DNA from: Odobenus rosmarus divergens
Taxonomy: Eukaryota; Chordata; Mammalia; Carnivora; Odobenidae
Reading direction: 5' to 3'
NCBI RefSeq assembly: GCF_000321225.1
Contig: NW_004450275.1
Location: forward strand, 7,671,122 to 7,735,121
DNA length: 64,000 nucleotides
Position 1 is the first letter of the stretch, and every line of letters begins with the position of its first letter. The translations under genes and the position numbers were made by a program. This document shows, one piece after another, positions 11,921 through 22,605 of the stretch. The notes under the pieces are model-generated. The model worked only from the letters and a program-made list of their open reading frames with translations. It had not been told where the DNA came from and did not search any database.

Positions 11921-14310
11921 TTTTGTGTACGCACTCCTAAACATTCCAAATTGTTGCAAAAATGATTTTAAAAATTAAGCACCATCGTATACTGTTAGCT
12001 TAACAAAGAGATCCAGAATGACTTCTTTACACCTGCCTGACCTGTACCAGAGAGGCAGCATTTCATCCAGCAGAGACACGCTTCACTAATAGCAAGCTCA
12101 ACACTCTGGGAAATTTTAGCCTAACAGGACCCCTGTAGTCATAGAAAGGAGTTCCCAAACTTCTGAGAACAATGTCAGCCCACTGAAGATTCAGAGGAGT
12201 CAAGAATTGTCCCTACTGAAATTCTTACAGTGTGATAACATAATGAATTGTGCAGTAATTGCTAAATGTGCCACATCTTTAGCCATGATACCCCTAAGAC
12301 AACCTTGTCTCCCACTAACCCAGGAAAACTAGCTGTTCCTCAACTACTAAATTTATTACAAAGATAACTTCTGGATCTTCTGCTGCTAGTTTTTAAACAA
12401 GATGAAGTTGGATAAGAGACGTTATTTCTTCCAGACATGATAGAGAAATAATTGTTTTTGAAAAAAAAATAGAAAATACACATATATTCTATGTTTGTTT
12501 TTCTTATAATTGTTTGATCATTTTTAAAATGACGGGAATGGTGATGACTTTACCCAGATCCTGTATTTAAATGGAAATAGTTGGAGGCAGGTATATATGA
12601 GTGCATTAACATTCTTAGATGACCGATTCTGTCTAATTGAAAAAATTTGAATTCTTTTGATTATACAACCATCAGTGGAAATGAAGAACTGAAAATGGAT
12701 CTGAATTTGACTACTGATAGTATATTATAAAAATATACCAAAATAAAGAGTCTAAATCCTCACCTAATGAATTTAAAAATTGTGCCTAAGGAATTAATAA
12801 GAAGGAAACTCAGTTTTGGTTTGATTTTTCCCTCGCTTTTGTTTTCCTTTCCAACCTACCTCCAACTTCATTCTTTCTTATGTTTAGTTGTAACTCTCGA
12901 GGCAAAAACTAAGCAGATATGCCTCTTATGTTCTTTGTATGGACACATTTTTAAGTCAACTAAGGACAATCAGAAAAAAGAAAAATGATGACGAAGCAAG
13001 AGAAAGCTTTTAACACTACTTGTACCTGGAATAAGGCTATTAGCGAATCAACCAATTCAATTTTTTTCTAACAAATTCCCTGGATTTTTTATTATTATAG
13101 AGAGCCATCACCGATGGCAGCAAAATGATTCCAATTGTACTCTGTGAAAAAAAAAATCTGTTTTCCAACTGAGTGATTTATTGTCATCAAGATCATTTTG
13201 AATGGAAAGAAGAAAAGAACACTCACATCATTATAAAATGTGCATTACCTTTTCTTGTAGTTTCAAAGGAGAAATCCTAACAATTACTACAAATTACTTG
13301 TCGGTTCATGATTTTGTGCATTATTTCACATTTAGTTCACAAAAAAGAAAAATGATAAGGAAGTGTAATTCGTTAAGATTTTATTGGGGTAGGGGACTCT
13401 AAGAATACTTGTACATAAACTGGAGGTGACAGGTTGGGAATATTGAAAGTCAAGAGAAACCACAAAGTAATTTGGAGCACTGAAACTTCTCAACGAGAGA
13501 AAATAAGAACAGGAAAATTACTTTTTTCTCCCAGGAAACTCAGCATTAGAGTAGGAATGAAGAAACTATAGATAGGGAGTGGTAGAAAATGGACCTTCAC
13601 TTAGACCTTTATAGTAAGGGTGAAAATCACAGAAACTGAAGTTGCTCCTTCTCATTTTTAAAGTTTACTGACCCATTAATATCCAGGAGGCAATTCTTAG
13701 CAAATATCTGCTGAAGGAATGAAGTAATCAATGGCATGAATGGAACGTATATTTGTTTCTAGAATCATTAAGATTTTTCAAAGTGTTTTTAAGGAAACAC
13801 TCTAACATGCTTTGATGGTGAAAGGGATGGTTCTGGAATAAAACCAGTTAACAAAATGAAATTCTTGCACTGAAACATAAATAAAATTATAATCTGAATT
13901 CATTCCGAAGAAAGTAATGGGATGGGGTTGGGTCAGTAAGGTCCAGAGGCAAAAAAAGATTGTGCTGCTAAAAGCATGTACACTTCTATTCCATTTTCTG
14001 ACTGGTTTCCATTTACTGATCCAATTTCCTGTTCACTGGAGTGTGTACTTTGCTGTAATCCCATGGAATGTGATCCAGGGAGAGTCTGCACACCTAATCT
14101 TCCTGAATGAGTAAGCCAGACAGAGCATCCACAGTAATCTATAAAGAACCCAAACATGGAAACTATCACCAGGACCCTACTTGGATGTCTTACCTGTGGC
14201 AATGCAGGAGAACCAAGTCAGTACACATGCATGTTCTTTACAATTTGGAAGATTTTCTTATGTATTTTTTATCTGTAGTTCTAAATACTCATGAATTTTT
14301 TGAGCATTCT
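11921..14310. other. Unassigned AT-rich sequence
   Basis: About 2.4 kb with no identifiable repeat, RNA gene or splice-bounded frame. Compositionally it looks like ordinary intron or intergenic DNA. Confidence 0.45.
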
Positions 14311-14330
14311 AAAATATATTTGACTATTTA

Positions 14331-14520
14331 GGACACCTGGGTGGCTCAGTCGGTTAAGCGTCTGCCTTCGCTCAGGTCATGATCTGAGGGTCCTGGGATT
14401 GAGCCCAGTGTCGTGTTGGGCTCTGTGTTCAGTGGGGAGTCTGCTTCTTCCTCTGCCTCTGCCCCTGCTCTAGCTTTCTCACTCTCTCTCTCTCAGATAA
14501 ATAAAATCTTAAAAAAAATA
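14331..14520 (+). mobile_element. Can-SINE with 20-bp target duplication
   Basis: Head 'ggacacctgggtggctcagt', B-box-like 'gggattgagccc', CT-rich middle and 'cagataaataaaatctt' tail. The duplication 'aaaatatatttgactattta' is at 14311-14330 and, with one mismatch, at 14521-14540. Confidence 0.96.
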
Positions 14521-14540
14521 AAAATATATTTGACCATTTA

Positions 14541-15060
14541 AAATACTACCTTTACTATAGAGGTAAAAATGCCAAGCTAATATAAATATTGGTTCCATTT
14601 CAACAATTGTAATTTCCATGTTCCAGTTATTTGCATATAAATAGTCATGTTGCCTGAACCACTCATTGAAATGTGTACAGCCCTAGACTGCACTGGCCTT
14701 TCCCCAGATTCCTATAATTATACAAATAACAGTGGGCACTTTAATTTACTGCCTCAGATACATGCTTGCTGATATACCATTGCAAACAGTGTAGGAAGCC
14801 GGTCAAGGGTAAGGACACAGTGGCAAGAGTTGGACAGCGACGTTAGAGTCACGTCATGGTGGGTATGCTACCTCTTCTGAGTAGGTTTCAGGCAAAGGCC
14901 AAAGCAAGACCAGGATGAGAGAAGCTAGGTTAATGAATGCCCCAAACGAGAGAAAGGTCAGGCTTCTGCACCCAAGACGCCTAAAATGGCAGAGTGAGGG
15001 GCCTGCTTTAATCCTGGTACCACCAACACTGTGGCTCATGCAGCCATTTGGCAATAGTTT
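14541..15060. other. Unassigned sequence
   Basis: No recognised feature. Confidence 0.4.
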
Positions 15061-15715
15061 CTGGACAGTGTGCACAGCACTGTGCTAGGAGCAGGCAATA
15101 CAGTGGTGAATAAGACACACTAAGCATACAGACTAGCAGAACAATAAGACATTAAGAAATACTTGCACGGTGAATTAAATACAATTGTAAATTGATGTAT
15201 AAAAGAAAAATAAAATGTGTTATAGCAATGTATTCTAGGTAGAAAGTGCGTAGGTCCCAGGGTGCCCGGAACAATTCCAATTTACCCCTACTGTCCTGGA
15301 GTAATTGTTAGTACTGCCTCCTCGCACTCTCATTAGTGCCCCATTTGGATGATAAATTAAGTGATTACTGTTCACTTTCATAAGAAGAGACCTGACTTAG
15401 TCTGAGAGCCATCAAGGACTTTTTTCAGAGTGGAACTGTTCAGCGGAGACATAAGGCTGTGAGAGTTACCCAGAGAAGGGAGGAGGATGCTGTAAAAGGA
15501 GGGAGGACAGAGGAAATTGTACATGCAAAGACCTAAGGGCTGAAGCCCAGTCCGGCTCAAGCACTGGTGAACAGGGTGTGGTTTGCTAGGACTGAGGCAG
15601 TAGTCGAGCTAGCAGAGCCTTATCGGTCATCCCACCGGTTTGAGACCCAGAGCGGTAGGAAGCCACTGAACCTAATGATAGGAAGAATGATCACTAAAAG
15701 GTAGTGTTTAGGATG
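15061..15715 (-). repeat. L2 LINE, antisense, degraded
   Basis: The L2 3' end comes first ('cagcactgtgctaggagcag', 'caatacagtggtgaataaga'), followed by 'ttgtacatgcaaagacctaa' and 'ggtaggaagccactgaacct', which match antisense L2 (ACATGCAAAGGCCCTGAGG ... GGGAAGCCATTGAAGGG). Internal stretches are too diverged to align by eye. Confidence 0.75.
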
Positions 15716-15719
15716 TGTC

Positions 15720-15925
15720 AATATCTGTGTACACATGTTAGAGGTATTAACTTACTGAGTTGCACAACAACAATTTGAAGCAGATGGGTTTATAGCCCCA
15801 GTTTTTTCAGATTAGGAGACTGAGGCACAAAACTTGAAGGCAACTTGCCTAAAGTCATCTCTCAAGAAAGTGATGGCACCAAGCTTCCGACCAGGCACAC
15901 TTGCTTCAAAGTCCTTACTCTGTTT
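15720..15925 (-). repeat. MIR SINE relic, antisense
   Basis: 'attaggagactgaggcacaa' and 'caacttgcctaaagtcatct' are diagnostic for antisense MIR. It abuts the L2 relic. Confidence 0.85.
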
Positions 15926-17275
15926 ATTAAGGGAGTGACAATATCAGATTTGATCGCTATCGTTGTAAACATTTACATGAGCCTGGAGAACTTCAAAGTT
16001 CTGAGTTTATGCTAAAATGATTGACAGTGAAATGTTGAACTTGAACTTGCTGTGACTTTCTTCTCAACAGGTAAAAGTTTCTATATGCAAAACAGTCAAG
16101 TATAAGCCAATAAAATATGAGGGTGCAGACATATGCTCATATATGTGGATAGAAGATAACTGAATGGGAACATTATACAATTAAGTGGTTACCCCTGAGG
16201 ATTTGTTGGAAGGAGGGAGTGAGAGAGCAAGAAATTTCTCTTTTCATTCAGAAATGTTATCCCACCCTGTCCTACCGTGAGTGCATGCTTTTTAATGATG
16301 AAAAGCAAAAAGTAACTATCAACTCCCCCACTACTCCTGCTTGCTAAGAAACATACAGTGTTTTTGGAGCTGAAGGGAGCTATTTGGAAGAAAGGAGTCC
16401 ATGATATCGACCTTCACCTTCACGGGTCCTGTGAGAACGGATAATCATGAGAAAGGACTTCAAACAAACCATGCAGGATATTTGTTTGAACAAGAAATTA
16501 GAGATGTTCGTGTTACCAAGGTACTGTACGTTCTGACGATGAGTGTAACCATGTTCTTTCCCAGTAATGAGCGTAAGCAACCCTTTGAAGAGAATGTAAT
16601 GCTACCACAGGCCACAGAAAATGCAAGTCAGCATCAAGACATGTTCCAAATAGTATACACCAATGTTAAGCGAAGTTCAAGTAAAATTGCTGTGTGGTTG
16701 GTTAGAGTTTTATCCAATACTACACATCTTCTAATTTCAAACACATTGTTCTAGATTGATTAAATCAATCACCAAGTCAATCAGTCAATCAAGGAATCCA
16801 ATTCTTAATGGTCCTTCAACTATCTTTTATCAATAATATGGGACTGGATATGGGTACTGTTGCTTTTACTGAACGGTGGTGGTGACTTTCAGGTTACATT
16901 CTCTTTCCTTGAAAAGAAAGAGTTATTTTTTTTCCAAATGAAGTTTTCAGACATTCCCCATCCCCTTAACTGAGCAAACTACTGAAATTTCCCTTTGCTT
17001 TATTTATAATCTTGGGTCTATTGTCATGTCTATTTCATGTTTGGTCACTTTTGTAATGTCGATAGGAATTTTTTTTAGAGTAATACTTATGAATAGTATT
17101 ACATACATACTATGGATGCAATGTACTGTGATAAAAAGAAGGCATATTATTTTGCCTAATTATGATGCTGATGCTATAAGACTTGAAGTATATAATAGAG
17201 GTTTATTATTTCCTGGGAAATTTGACAGTTTCTGGGGACTCTGAGCTCCAGGGACCCTCAGCTTCCAGGCTACAA
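15926..17275. other. Unassigned sequence with a 117-codon frame
   Basis: No repeat recognised. A + strand frame at 16401-16754 is open for 117 codons in AT-rich DNA. It has no family signature, no clear acceptor or donor, and an unremarkable start context. I treat it as chance; a conservation check would settle it. Confidence 0.35.
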
Positions 17276-17290
17276 TGATCCTTGTATTTA

Positions 17291-17488
17291 TTTATTTATT
17301 TTTTCAAAGATTTTATTTATTTATTTGAGAGAGAGAGAATGAGAGATAGCACGAGAGGGAAGAGGGTCAGAGGGAGAAGCAGACTCCCCGCCGAGCAGGG
17401 AGCCCGATGCGGGACTCGATCCCGGGACTCCAGGATCATGACCTCAGCCGAAGGCAGTCGCTTAACCAACTGAGCCACCCAGGTGCCC
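17291..17488 (-). mobile_element. Can-SINE, antisense, perfect 15-bp duplication
   Basis: Antisense copy running from the 'ttttatttatttatttgaga' tail side to the 'gagccacccaggtgccc' head. The duplication 'tgatccttgtattta' is exact at 17276-17290 and 17489-17503. It shares diagnostic bases ('gggactccaggatc', 'ggcagtcgc') with the copy at 37984, so both belong to one subfamily. Confidence 0.97.
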
Positions 17489-17503
17489 TGATCCTTGTAT
17501 TTA

Positions 17504-19071
17504 AAAGTGTTCTCTTGTCTATGGAGTAGTTATTTTCCTATGTCATTCTGTAAAGAACAAGTATCAGGATATGGAATATTCCATTTAATTTTAAGTCAGA
17601 TGCAGTTGACAGTATGGCTATATTTCTGACTCCTAGTATTGGGTGTGTGATCTACACATTTTAGAAACTTACAAATACTGAGTTATAGGAACACATTTTT
17701 CTTTCTTTTGTTTAATGGGTATTTTATTGGATTTTATGTTAAAAATAAGCTTTCTCTTTTTTGTATCCATGTAGCACATTATTCCTAATGTTATTTCAAT
17801 ACTTACAGCATTTCCTTTTCATTACTTTTTATGTTTCTTTTTCCCATTCTAATTATGTTTTTGAAGGTTAATATTATTATTATTATTATTATTTCTCTAA
17901 CACTGAAGAACAGTGTCTAACATGTAGTAAGTTCTCCATATATAGATTGAATGCAGGAAGGAGGAAATTAATAAATGTATGAGTAGTTGCAGATATACAC
18001 ATGGTTCAGAATAGGGCTTTTAATTTCAATAATTACAGAAATAATCAATTTTCTGAGGAGGAAACAATAAAGAGTACATTATTACACATCTTATTCTTCA
18101 TCTTCTGATGGAGCAAATCTGATTAAGAGAGAAAAAAAAATGAGCAGCCATGATTGTATCAGTTGTGGCAGGTGCATAAAAGAGATGCTATATGGAATAA
18201 TTTAAAAGAAGGAACTGCCAGTGACTTCTTTTTTCAGAGCAACTGGGCAACAGAGGGAAGAAAAAGAAAGGAATGCTTATTAGCTTTAGCCTTAGCAGGT
18301 AACAGGTGAATGCTACTTCTTCAGACGATAGATTACTATAGAACATGTGTGGTCTGTCATCTTACAGCAACAAAAGAAAAACAACATCTATTCTTCAGGA
18401 CTGAGGACAGAGATATCAAAAGCAAAATTACCGGAACACTAAACAGCTGACTAGAACTCCTTGCATAGGTCAGCAGCATGAATACAATCCTAAGCACGGC
18501 TCCAGTCTTCTCCACCACCAGATAGTCACGATGGGCCCAAAGCAACAACAGATGGTGGAGCCTCAACTATATCAGTCCTTGGAACAAACCGCCACTGTGA
18601 GCAAGTTCTAGTTACAAAATGTTTCAGTCCCACGCTTGCACACTCTTAATGATCAGGAAGTGAAAAGGGGTAGAATAAAAAAATCTTTATGGAAACATAT
18701 CAGAAGTCTAGGTTTGTAAGGATCTTAGCATTCTTGAGGTAAGAGGGGAAATAGAATGGTTTACATATGATTTCCAATGATTAAAATAAGAACAAGATAA
18801 TTAATCTCTTGACATCGTCATCTCAGATAAGCCTATAAAATGCTCAAGAAACTGAGTTTTTCTGAAAATCACTGCTATTTATCTCCATCTTATCTCCCAT
18901 TTATAAATGAAGGCCTATTAGATCTGAAATATGTGGAATGATCAGAAAGGGAACTTTAAAAAAATGGTTTACTCTGAATATCTTTGAAAATCACATAGCT
19001 CCTGCCAAATGTACAGCTTCACATGGAGGTCTGAGAACCTCATCACAGGAAAAAAACCCTAAAGTTCAGAA
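17504..19071. other. Unassigned AT-rich sequence
   Basis: No recognised repeat apart from the ATT run listed separately. Some of it may be decayed L1 but I cannot show it. Confidence 0.35.
17870..17893. repeat. (ATT)n microsatellite
   Basis: Eight consecutive ATT/TTA units. Confidence 0.9.
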
Positions 19072-19236
19072 ATAGGTAAGGATGTCCTCTCACAACTCCT
19101 ATTCAACATTGTTCTGGAAGTTCTAGGGGGAGGGGAGGGGAAGGGAGGGGAGGAAAGGGAAGGAAAGAAAGCAGGGGATAGAGAAAGAAAAGGCATGCAT
19201 ATTGGAAAGAAAGAAAGAAAATAGTCTCTTTAATCT
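19072..19236 (+). mobile_element. L1 ORF2 fragment interrupted by a purine/G-rich tract
   Basis: 'ggtaaggatgtcctctcaca' and 'attcaacattgttctggaag' match the L1 reverse-transcriptase segment that reads roughly GCPLSPLLFNIVLEVL, and 'agaaagaaaaggcatgcata' with 'ttggaaagaaagaaag' continues it. Between them the expected L1 bases are replaced by about 60 bp of GGGGA/GGAAA repeats (19124-19185). Confidence 0.75.
19124..19151 (+). repeat. G-rich tract with G-quadruplex potential
   Basis: At least five runs of three or more G separated by one or two bases ('gggggaggggaggggaaggg', then further G runs). This satisfies the usual intramolecular G-quadruplex pattern on the + strand. Confidence 0.85.
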
Positions 19237-19239
19237 CTA

Positions 19240-20497
19240 TTTTTTCCTCTGTATTACCTATGATTATCTCAAGGTTTTACGTTAAGGCAATAATTTGTCT
19301 TTCAATCATGTCTAATGTGTTATTTGCTGTTTCTATCATATTTAGACATTTTTCTTTAGTTTGAAATTGATTTTTCTATTTCATTCTTCTGTTGTTTCAT
19401 ATTTTCTCATTTGCTTTATTGAATTATATTCTTATGTTCTTCTGCAGTACAAAGCACTCAACGATAATCTTCTTTTCTGTAGATTATGTTTTCTTACCAA
19501 CAGGGCTCATCACATTTTTATATCTAATGATCCTTCATTTTGTTTAGTTGTCATGCCATGTCTTTGTATCTTCCTCATGCTTAAATTAGGCCATGCTGTA
19601 CCCACCATCTCTTGTCTCTCATATAGTTTGAATGATTTCTCTTTGACACTCTATACATCATATTGTCCACCAAGTCATCGTTACCTTAATGAACTTCAAT
19701 TTAAGGACTGGGAGTTGATTTCTAGTGAACATTCAGAGAGAGAGAGTAAGAGTGGGAAAGAGAAAGAACTCAGCTGTGCCTTGTTAAGAGGACTTGGCCA
19801 TAGCTTCCTCTTTGCAAACCAGGGAACATCAAGTACCAATGTCCTCTCTACCATAAGTGCAACTGCATCCTGTAGATATGTTCTCATCTAACCCGTTTCA
19901 GCAGACCTGTTAGACAGTAAGTTTCAGCAGCTATTCTCCCAAGGTTGTTTCCCTTAACTTTTACAGATCTTCCTACTCACTTACATCTCAATTCACTTTT
20001 TCACAAGTAGAAAGAATTCATGAGAATTCTCATGATTTTGTCAGCTGATTGAGGATGGACCTGAAGCTGGGGGCCTTCTCCACTGCACCACAATCTCCAA
20101 GGCTACTAGGTTTCCTTGTCATTTTTCAAAAGTTTATGGTATGAGGTTACGATCCTTCTTATGTTTATTGGAACTAGTCAGTCTCATCTCAGAGAACTTT
20201 AGTAACTAGTGTTGAAGAAACCAGGTTTCACTTTGTTTTCATTTTAGATCTGCTAATAAACACTCATTTGGCCACTATTACAATTATTGAGGAAAAAGTG
20301 GGAAGGATAAATGCAGAGTCTATGCAATAAAAATTTCTCTTTCATCGAAAAGACAGAAATATTTTAATAGTATAACAATCAAATTAAAGATCTGGTTAAT
20401 TGATCAGATTAAAGAACTTTGGTTGTTTTACCTTCAGAAACTGTTATGAGTATCCATGGCCATTCAGATTGATTTCTTCACACCTTCCCCCCCACAC
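19240..20497 (-). repeat. Possible HAL1/L1 5'-region relic, antisense
   Basis: T-rich text such as 'gtctaatgtgttatttgctg' and 'gaaattgatttttctatttc' faintly resembles the antisense L1/HAL1 5' half. The 176-codon frame at 19361-19891 falls here and is probably not a gene: its N-terminal half is a T-rich hydrophobic chance reading. Confidence 0.3.
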
Positions 20498-20640
20498 ACA
20501 TTTTTCATGGCTTCATTGAGATATTATTTACATAACATAAAATTTACTCATTTTAGGTATATAGTTTAATGAATTTTAGTAGTAGTGAAAGCTCCATGTA
20601 ATCAAGTTACAAAATAGTTCCAACTCCTTGAAGTTTCTTT

Positions 20641-20816
20641 TTTTTTTTTTAAGATTTTATTTATTTATTCATGAGAGAGAGAGAGAGAGAGAAGCAGAGT
20701 GAGAAGCAGGCTTCCCCACTGAGCAGGGAGCCCGATGCAGGACTCGATCCCAGGAGCCTGGGATCATGACCTGAGCCGAAGGCAGACGCTTAACCATCTG
20801 AGCCACCCAGGCGCCC
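20641..20816 (-). mobile_element. Can-SINE, antisense, perfect 13-bp duplication
   Basis: Poly(T) and 'aagattttatttatttattc', GA-rich run, then 'gagccacccaggcgccc' head. The duplication 'ttgaagtttcttt' is exact at 20628-20640 and 20817-20829, inside the L1M. Confidence 0.97.
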
Positions 20817-21020
20817 TTGAAGTTTCTTTATGTCCGTTTACAATCAATTCTCCCCCTTCCCTTCAGCCTCAGGCAATGGCTGATCTGTTTTCTGACATTG
20901 TGTAGTTTTACCTTTTCTAGAATTTCATATAAATGCAATTACACAGTATGTCATCTTTTTTTTATTAGTTTTTTCTTTCATTTAATATAATGTTTTCGAA
21001 ATTAATCCATTTCATTTTTT

Positions 21021-21184
21021 TAAGACTTTATTTATTTATTGAGAGAGAGAGAGCACAGAGGGAGAGCCAGAGGGAGAAGGAGACTCCCCGCTGAGCAGGC
21101 CCATGTGGGATTCGATCCCAGGACTCTGGGATCATGACCTAGCCAAAGGCACACGCTTAACCAACTGAGCCACCCAGATGCCCC
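21021..21184 (-). mobile_element. Can-SINE, antisense, perfect 16-bp duplication
   Basis: Duplication 'aatccatttcattttt' at 21004-21019 and 21185-21200. The head 'gagccacccagatgcccc' and B-box 'ttcgatccc' are visible. Second insertion into the same L1M. Confidence 0.97.
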
Positions 21185-21762
21185 AATCCATTTCATTTTT
21201 GTTTCCACATTATTCTTATTTCATCCCTATTTATTTCTTAGCAGTTCCTACAGAACTGCTCTCTCACAAATTATTTATCCATTCACCAGTTCATGAACAT
21301 TAAGCTTGTTTCCATTATTTGGCTATTATGGATTATCCTGCTATAAACATTCGCATATGAGTCTTTGAACGTAGAAATGTTTTTGTTTCTCGGGTAAATA
21401 TCTAGGTCAAATATTTTTTCAGATCTTAACTCTTACATTTAGGTCTAGGCTCAATTTTAAGTTATTTTTAAAAATATGGTGTGAAGGAAAGTTTGAGATT
21501 TATTTTATCCATATAGATATACAGTTGTTCTAGCAACATTTGTTGAAAATACTATCTTTTCTTTCATTTAATTACCTTGGCACGTCTATTAAAAATCGGG
21601 TGACATATGTGTTTGGGCCGATTTCTGGACTTTCTTTTACATTGATTTATGTCAATCCTAGGCCACTACCCCACTATCTTGTTTATTATAGTTTAGTAAA
21701 TCTTGAAATCATGAATTGTACATCCTCCACCCTTATTTATTCTTCAAGATTGTTGAAAAATG

Positions 21763-21900
21763 ACCCATTTCTTTTATTAGCAGAAGAAAACATTTTTAAA
21801 AAGTGAAATGCTAAGCTTTTTATAATAAAATTGTCATAAGGACGTAGAATTCTTTCATAGGTGGATGAACTTCTAAAACATATTAGTGGACACTTAGTCT
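21763..21900. repeat. Inserted segment, copy A of a local duplication
   Basis: L1M text stops near 21756 and resumes at 21901 ('ccttttccatataaaattta'). The intervening ~140 bp are not L1 and align with 22888-23001, with shared words 'gtcataagga', 'attctttca' and 'taaaac.tatt.gtgga'. Copy A lacks most CpGs found in the other copy. Confidence 0.7.
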
Positions 21901-22042
21901 CCTTTTCCATATAAAATTTAAAATCATCTAGTCCATTTCTTGAAAAATACATATTTTTCATTAATAATCTTTATCTTTTAGAGCAGTTTTAGGCTCACAG
22001 CAAAATTGAGTGGAAAATTCAAGGAGTTCACACATGTCTCCC
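21901..22042 (-). mobile_element. L1M LINE, antisense, continuation
   Basis: 'ccatataaaatttaaaatca' and 'tctagtccatttcttgaaaa' resume the interrupted L1M. 'gagcagttttaggctcacag' with 'caaaattgagtggaaaattc' is another antisense L1M 3' motif, perhaps from a second copy. Confidence 0.7.
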
Positions 22043-22362
22043 ACTGCTTTTGAAATATTAGAAAAGGTAAATCTTTTCTAATTTCATTGTTTTCCTCATC
22101 AGGATTTATAAGTCTCTCATCATTTCTATTAGTTCTTCCTCAATAAAGACAGCAATCCCTCATCTTAGTCTCCCCTTTTCGAGTTATGGAGTCTCCTTAC
22201 AAGGGCTGGAATGTGTGGCCATTACAGGGGTGGGTTCTTTTCAGCTTCCGTATGGGTCAAGCCCTTGGGCTCTCACCATGGTGATACAAGGCACAGGAGG
22301 CTTTTCTGTGTCATTGATAGACTATCTGTTCCTAATATCTTGGGTTTTCTCCCCCTCTTCAG
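22043..22362. other. Unassigned sequence upstream of the candidate exon
   Basis: No repeat recognised. The last 20 bases form a strong polypyrimidine tract ('ggttttctccccctcttcag'). Confidence 0.4.
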
Positions 22363-22498
22363 ACCAGAAAGATGAAGGGTTGCGACCTAATGGAACTTTT
22401 CACTGTCTGGATTCAAGTTCCTCAGAGCCTCAATGTCCGACATTAGAAAAAAAGAGGAAACAAAGGATGCGGAAGCCAGTTCCTTTGAAGTGAAACAG
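22363..22498 (+). CDS. Candidate exon, unidentified
   Basis: Seen: a strong acceptor (pyrimidine tract ending 'cccctcttcag') and a near-consensus donor ('aaacag|gtgagg') bound a 136-bp segment. Two readings are possible. In one, an ATG at 22433 gives 22 codons, starting MSDIRKKEETKD and ending FEVKQ exactly at the donor with phase 0, preceded by an in-frame TAA; this would be a first coding exon, but the start context is weak (t at -3, t at +4). In the other, the acceptor-side frame stays open for about 43 codons, ends in a Lys/Arg-rich tail (KKRKQRMRKPVPLK) and stops 8 bases before the donor. I recognise neither peptide. A TATA-like box and CpG cluster follow immediately. It could be a chance pairing of splice signals or a noncoding-RNA exon. 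Confidence 0.35.
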
Positions 22499-22519
22499 GT
22501 GAGGAGAAAGCTGTCCCCT

Positions 22520-22605
22520 TTGTATATAAACGCTGCCCTCCCGCCACGGAGCAGTGCGCCCTGGTTTTGACCGGAACTGCTCAACTGGCACGCGCCCAAG
22601 ACCTC
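22520..22605 (+). promoter_or_regulatory. TATA-like box with a small CpG cluster
   Basis: 'gtatataaacgc' at 22522-22533 is followed by seven CpG dinucleotides within about 70 bp (22530-22600), unusual in this CpG-poor window. A start site about 30 bp downstream of the TATA would fall near 22555. The box is nearly readable on the other strand too, so direction is uncertain. Confidence 0.35.

Larger units (their letters stand above)
20498..21756 (-). mobile_element. Old L1M LINE 3' region, antisense, with two nested SINEs
   Basis: Several landmarks of the antisense L1M 3' region occur in order: 'cttcattgagatattattta', 'cataaaatttactcatttta', 'tttcatataaatgcaattac', 'ggctattatggattatcctg', 'gttctagcaacatttgttga' and 'ccttggcacgtctattaaaa'. 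SINEs at 20641 and 21021 split it, giving the order of events: L1M first, then both SINEs. Confidence 0.88.

Noticed and set aside
16401..16754. 117-codon + frame
   Set aside because: No recognised domain or exon signals; a frame of this size is expected by chance in 64 kb of six-frame sequence.
19361..19891. 176-codon + frame, hydrophobic N-terminus
   Set aside because: T-rich DNA yields Phe/Leu/Ser-rich readings by chance; no family match, no splice or promoter context, and it may be L1/HAL1 relic.
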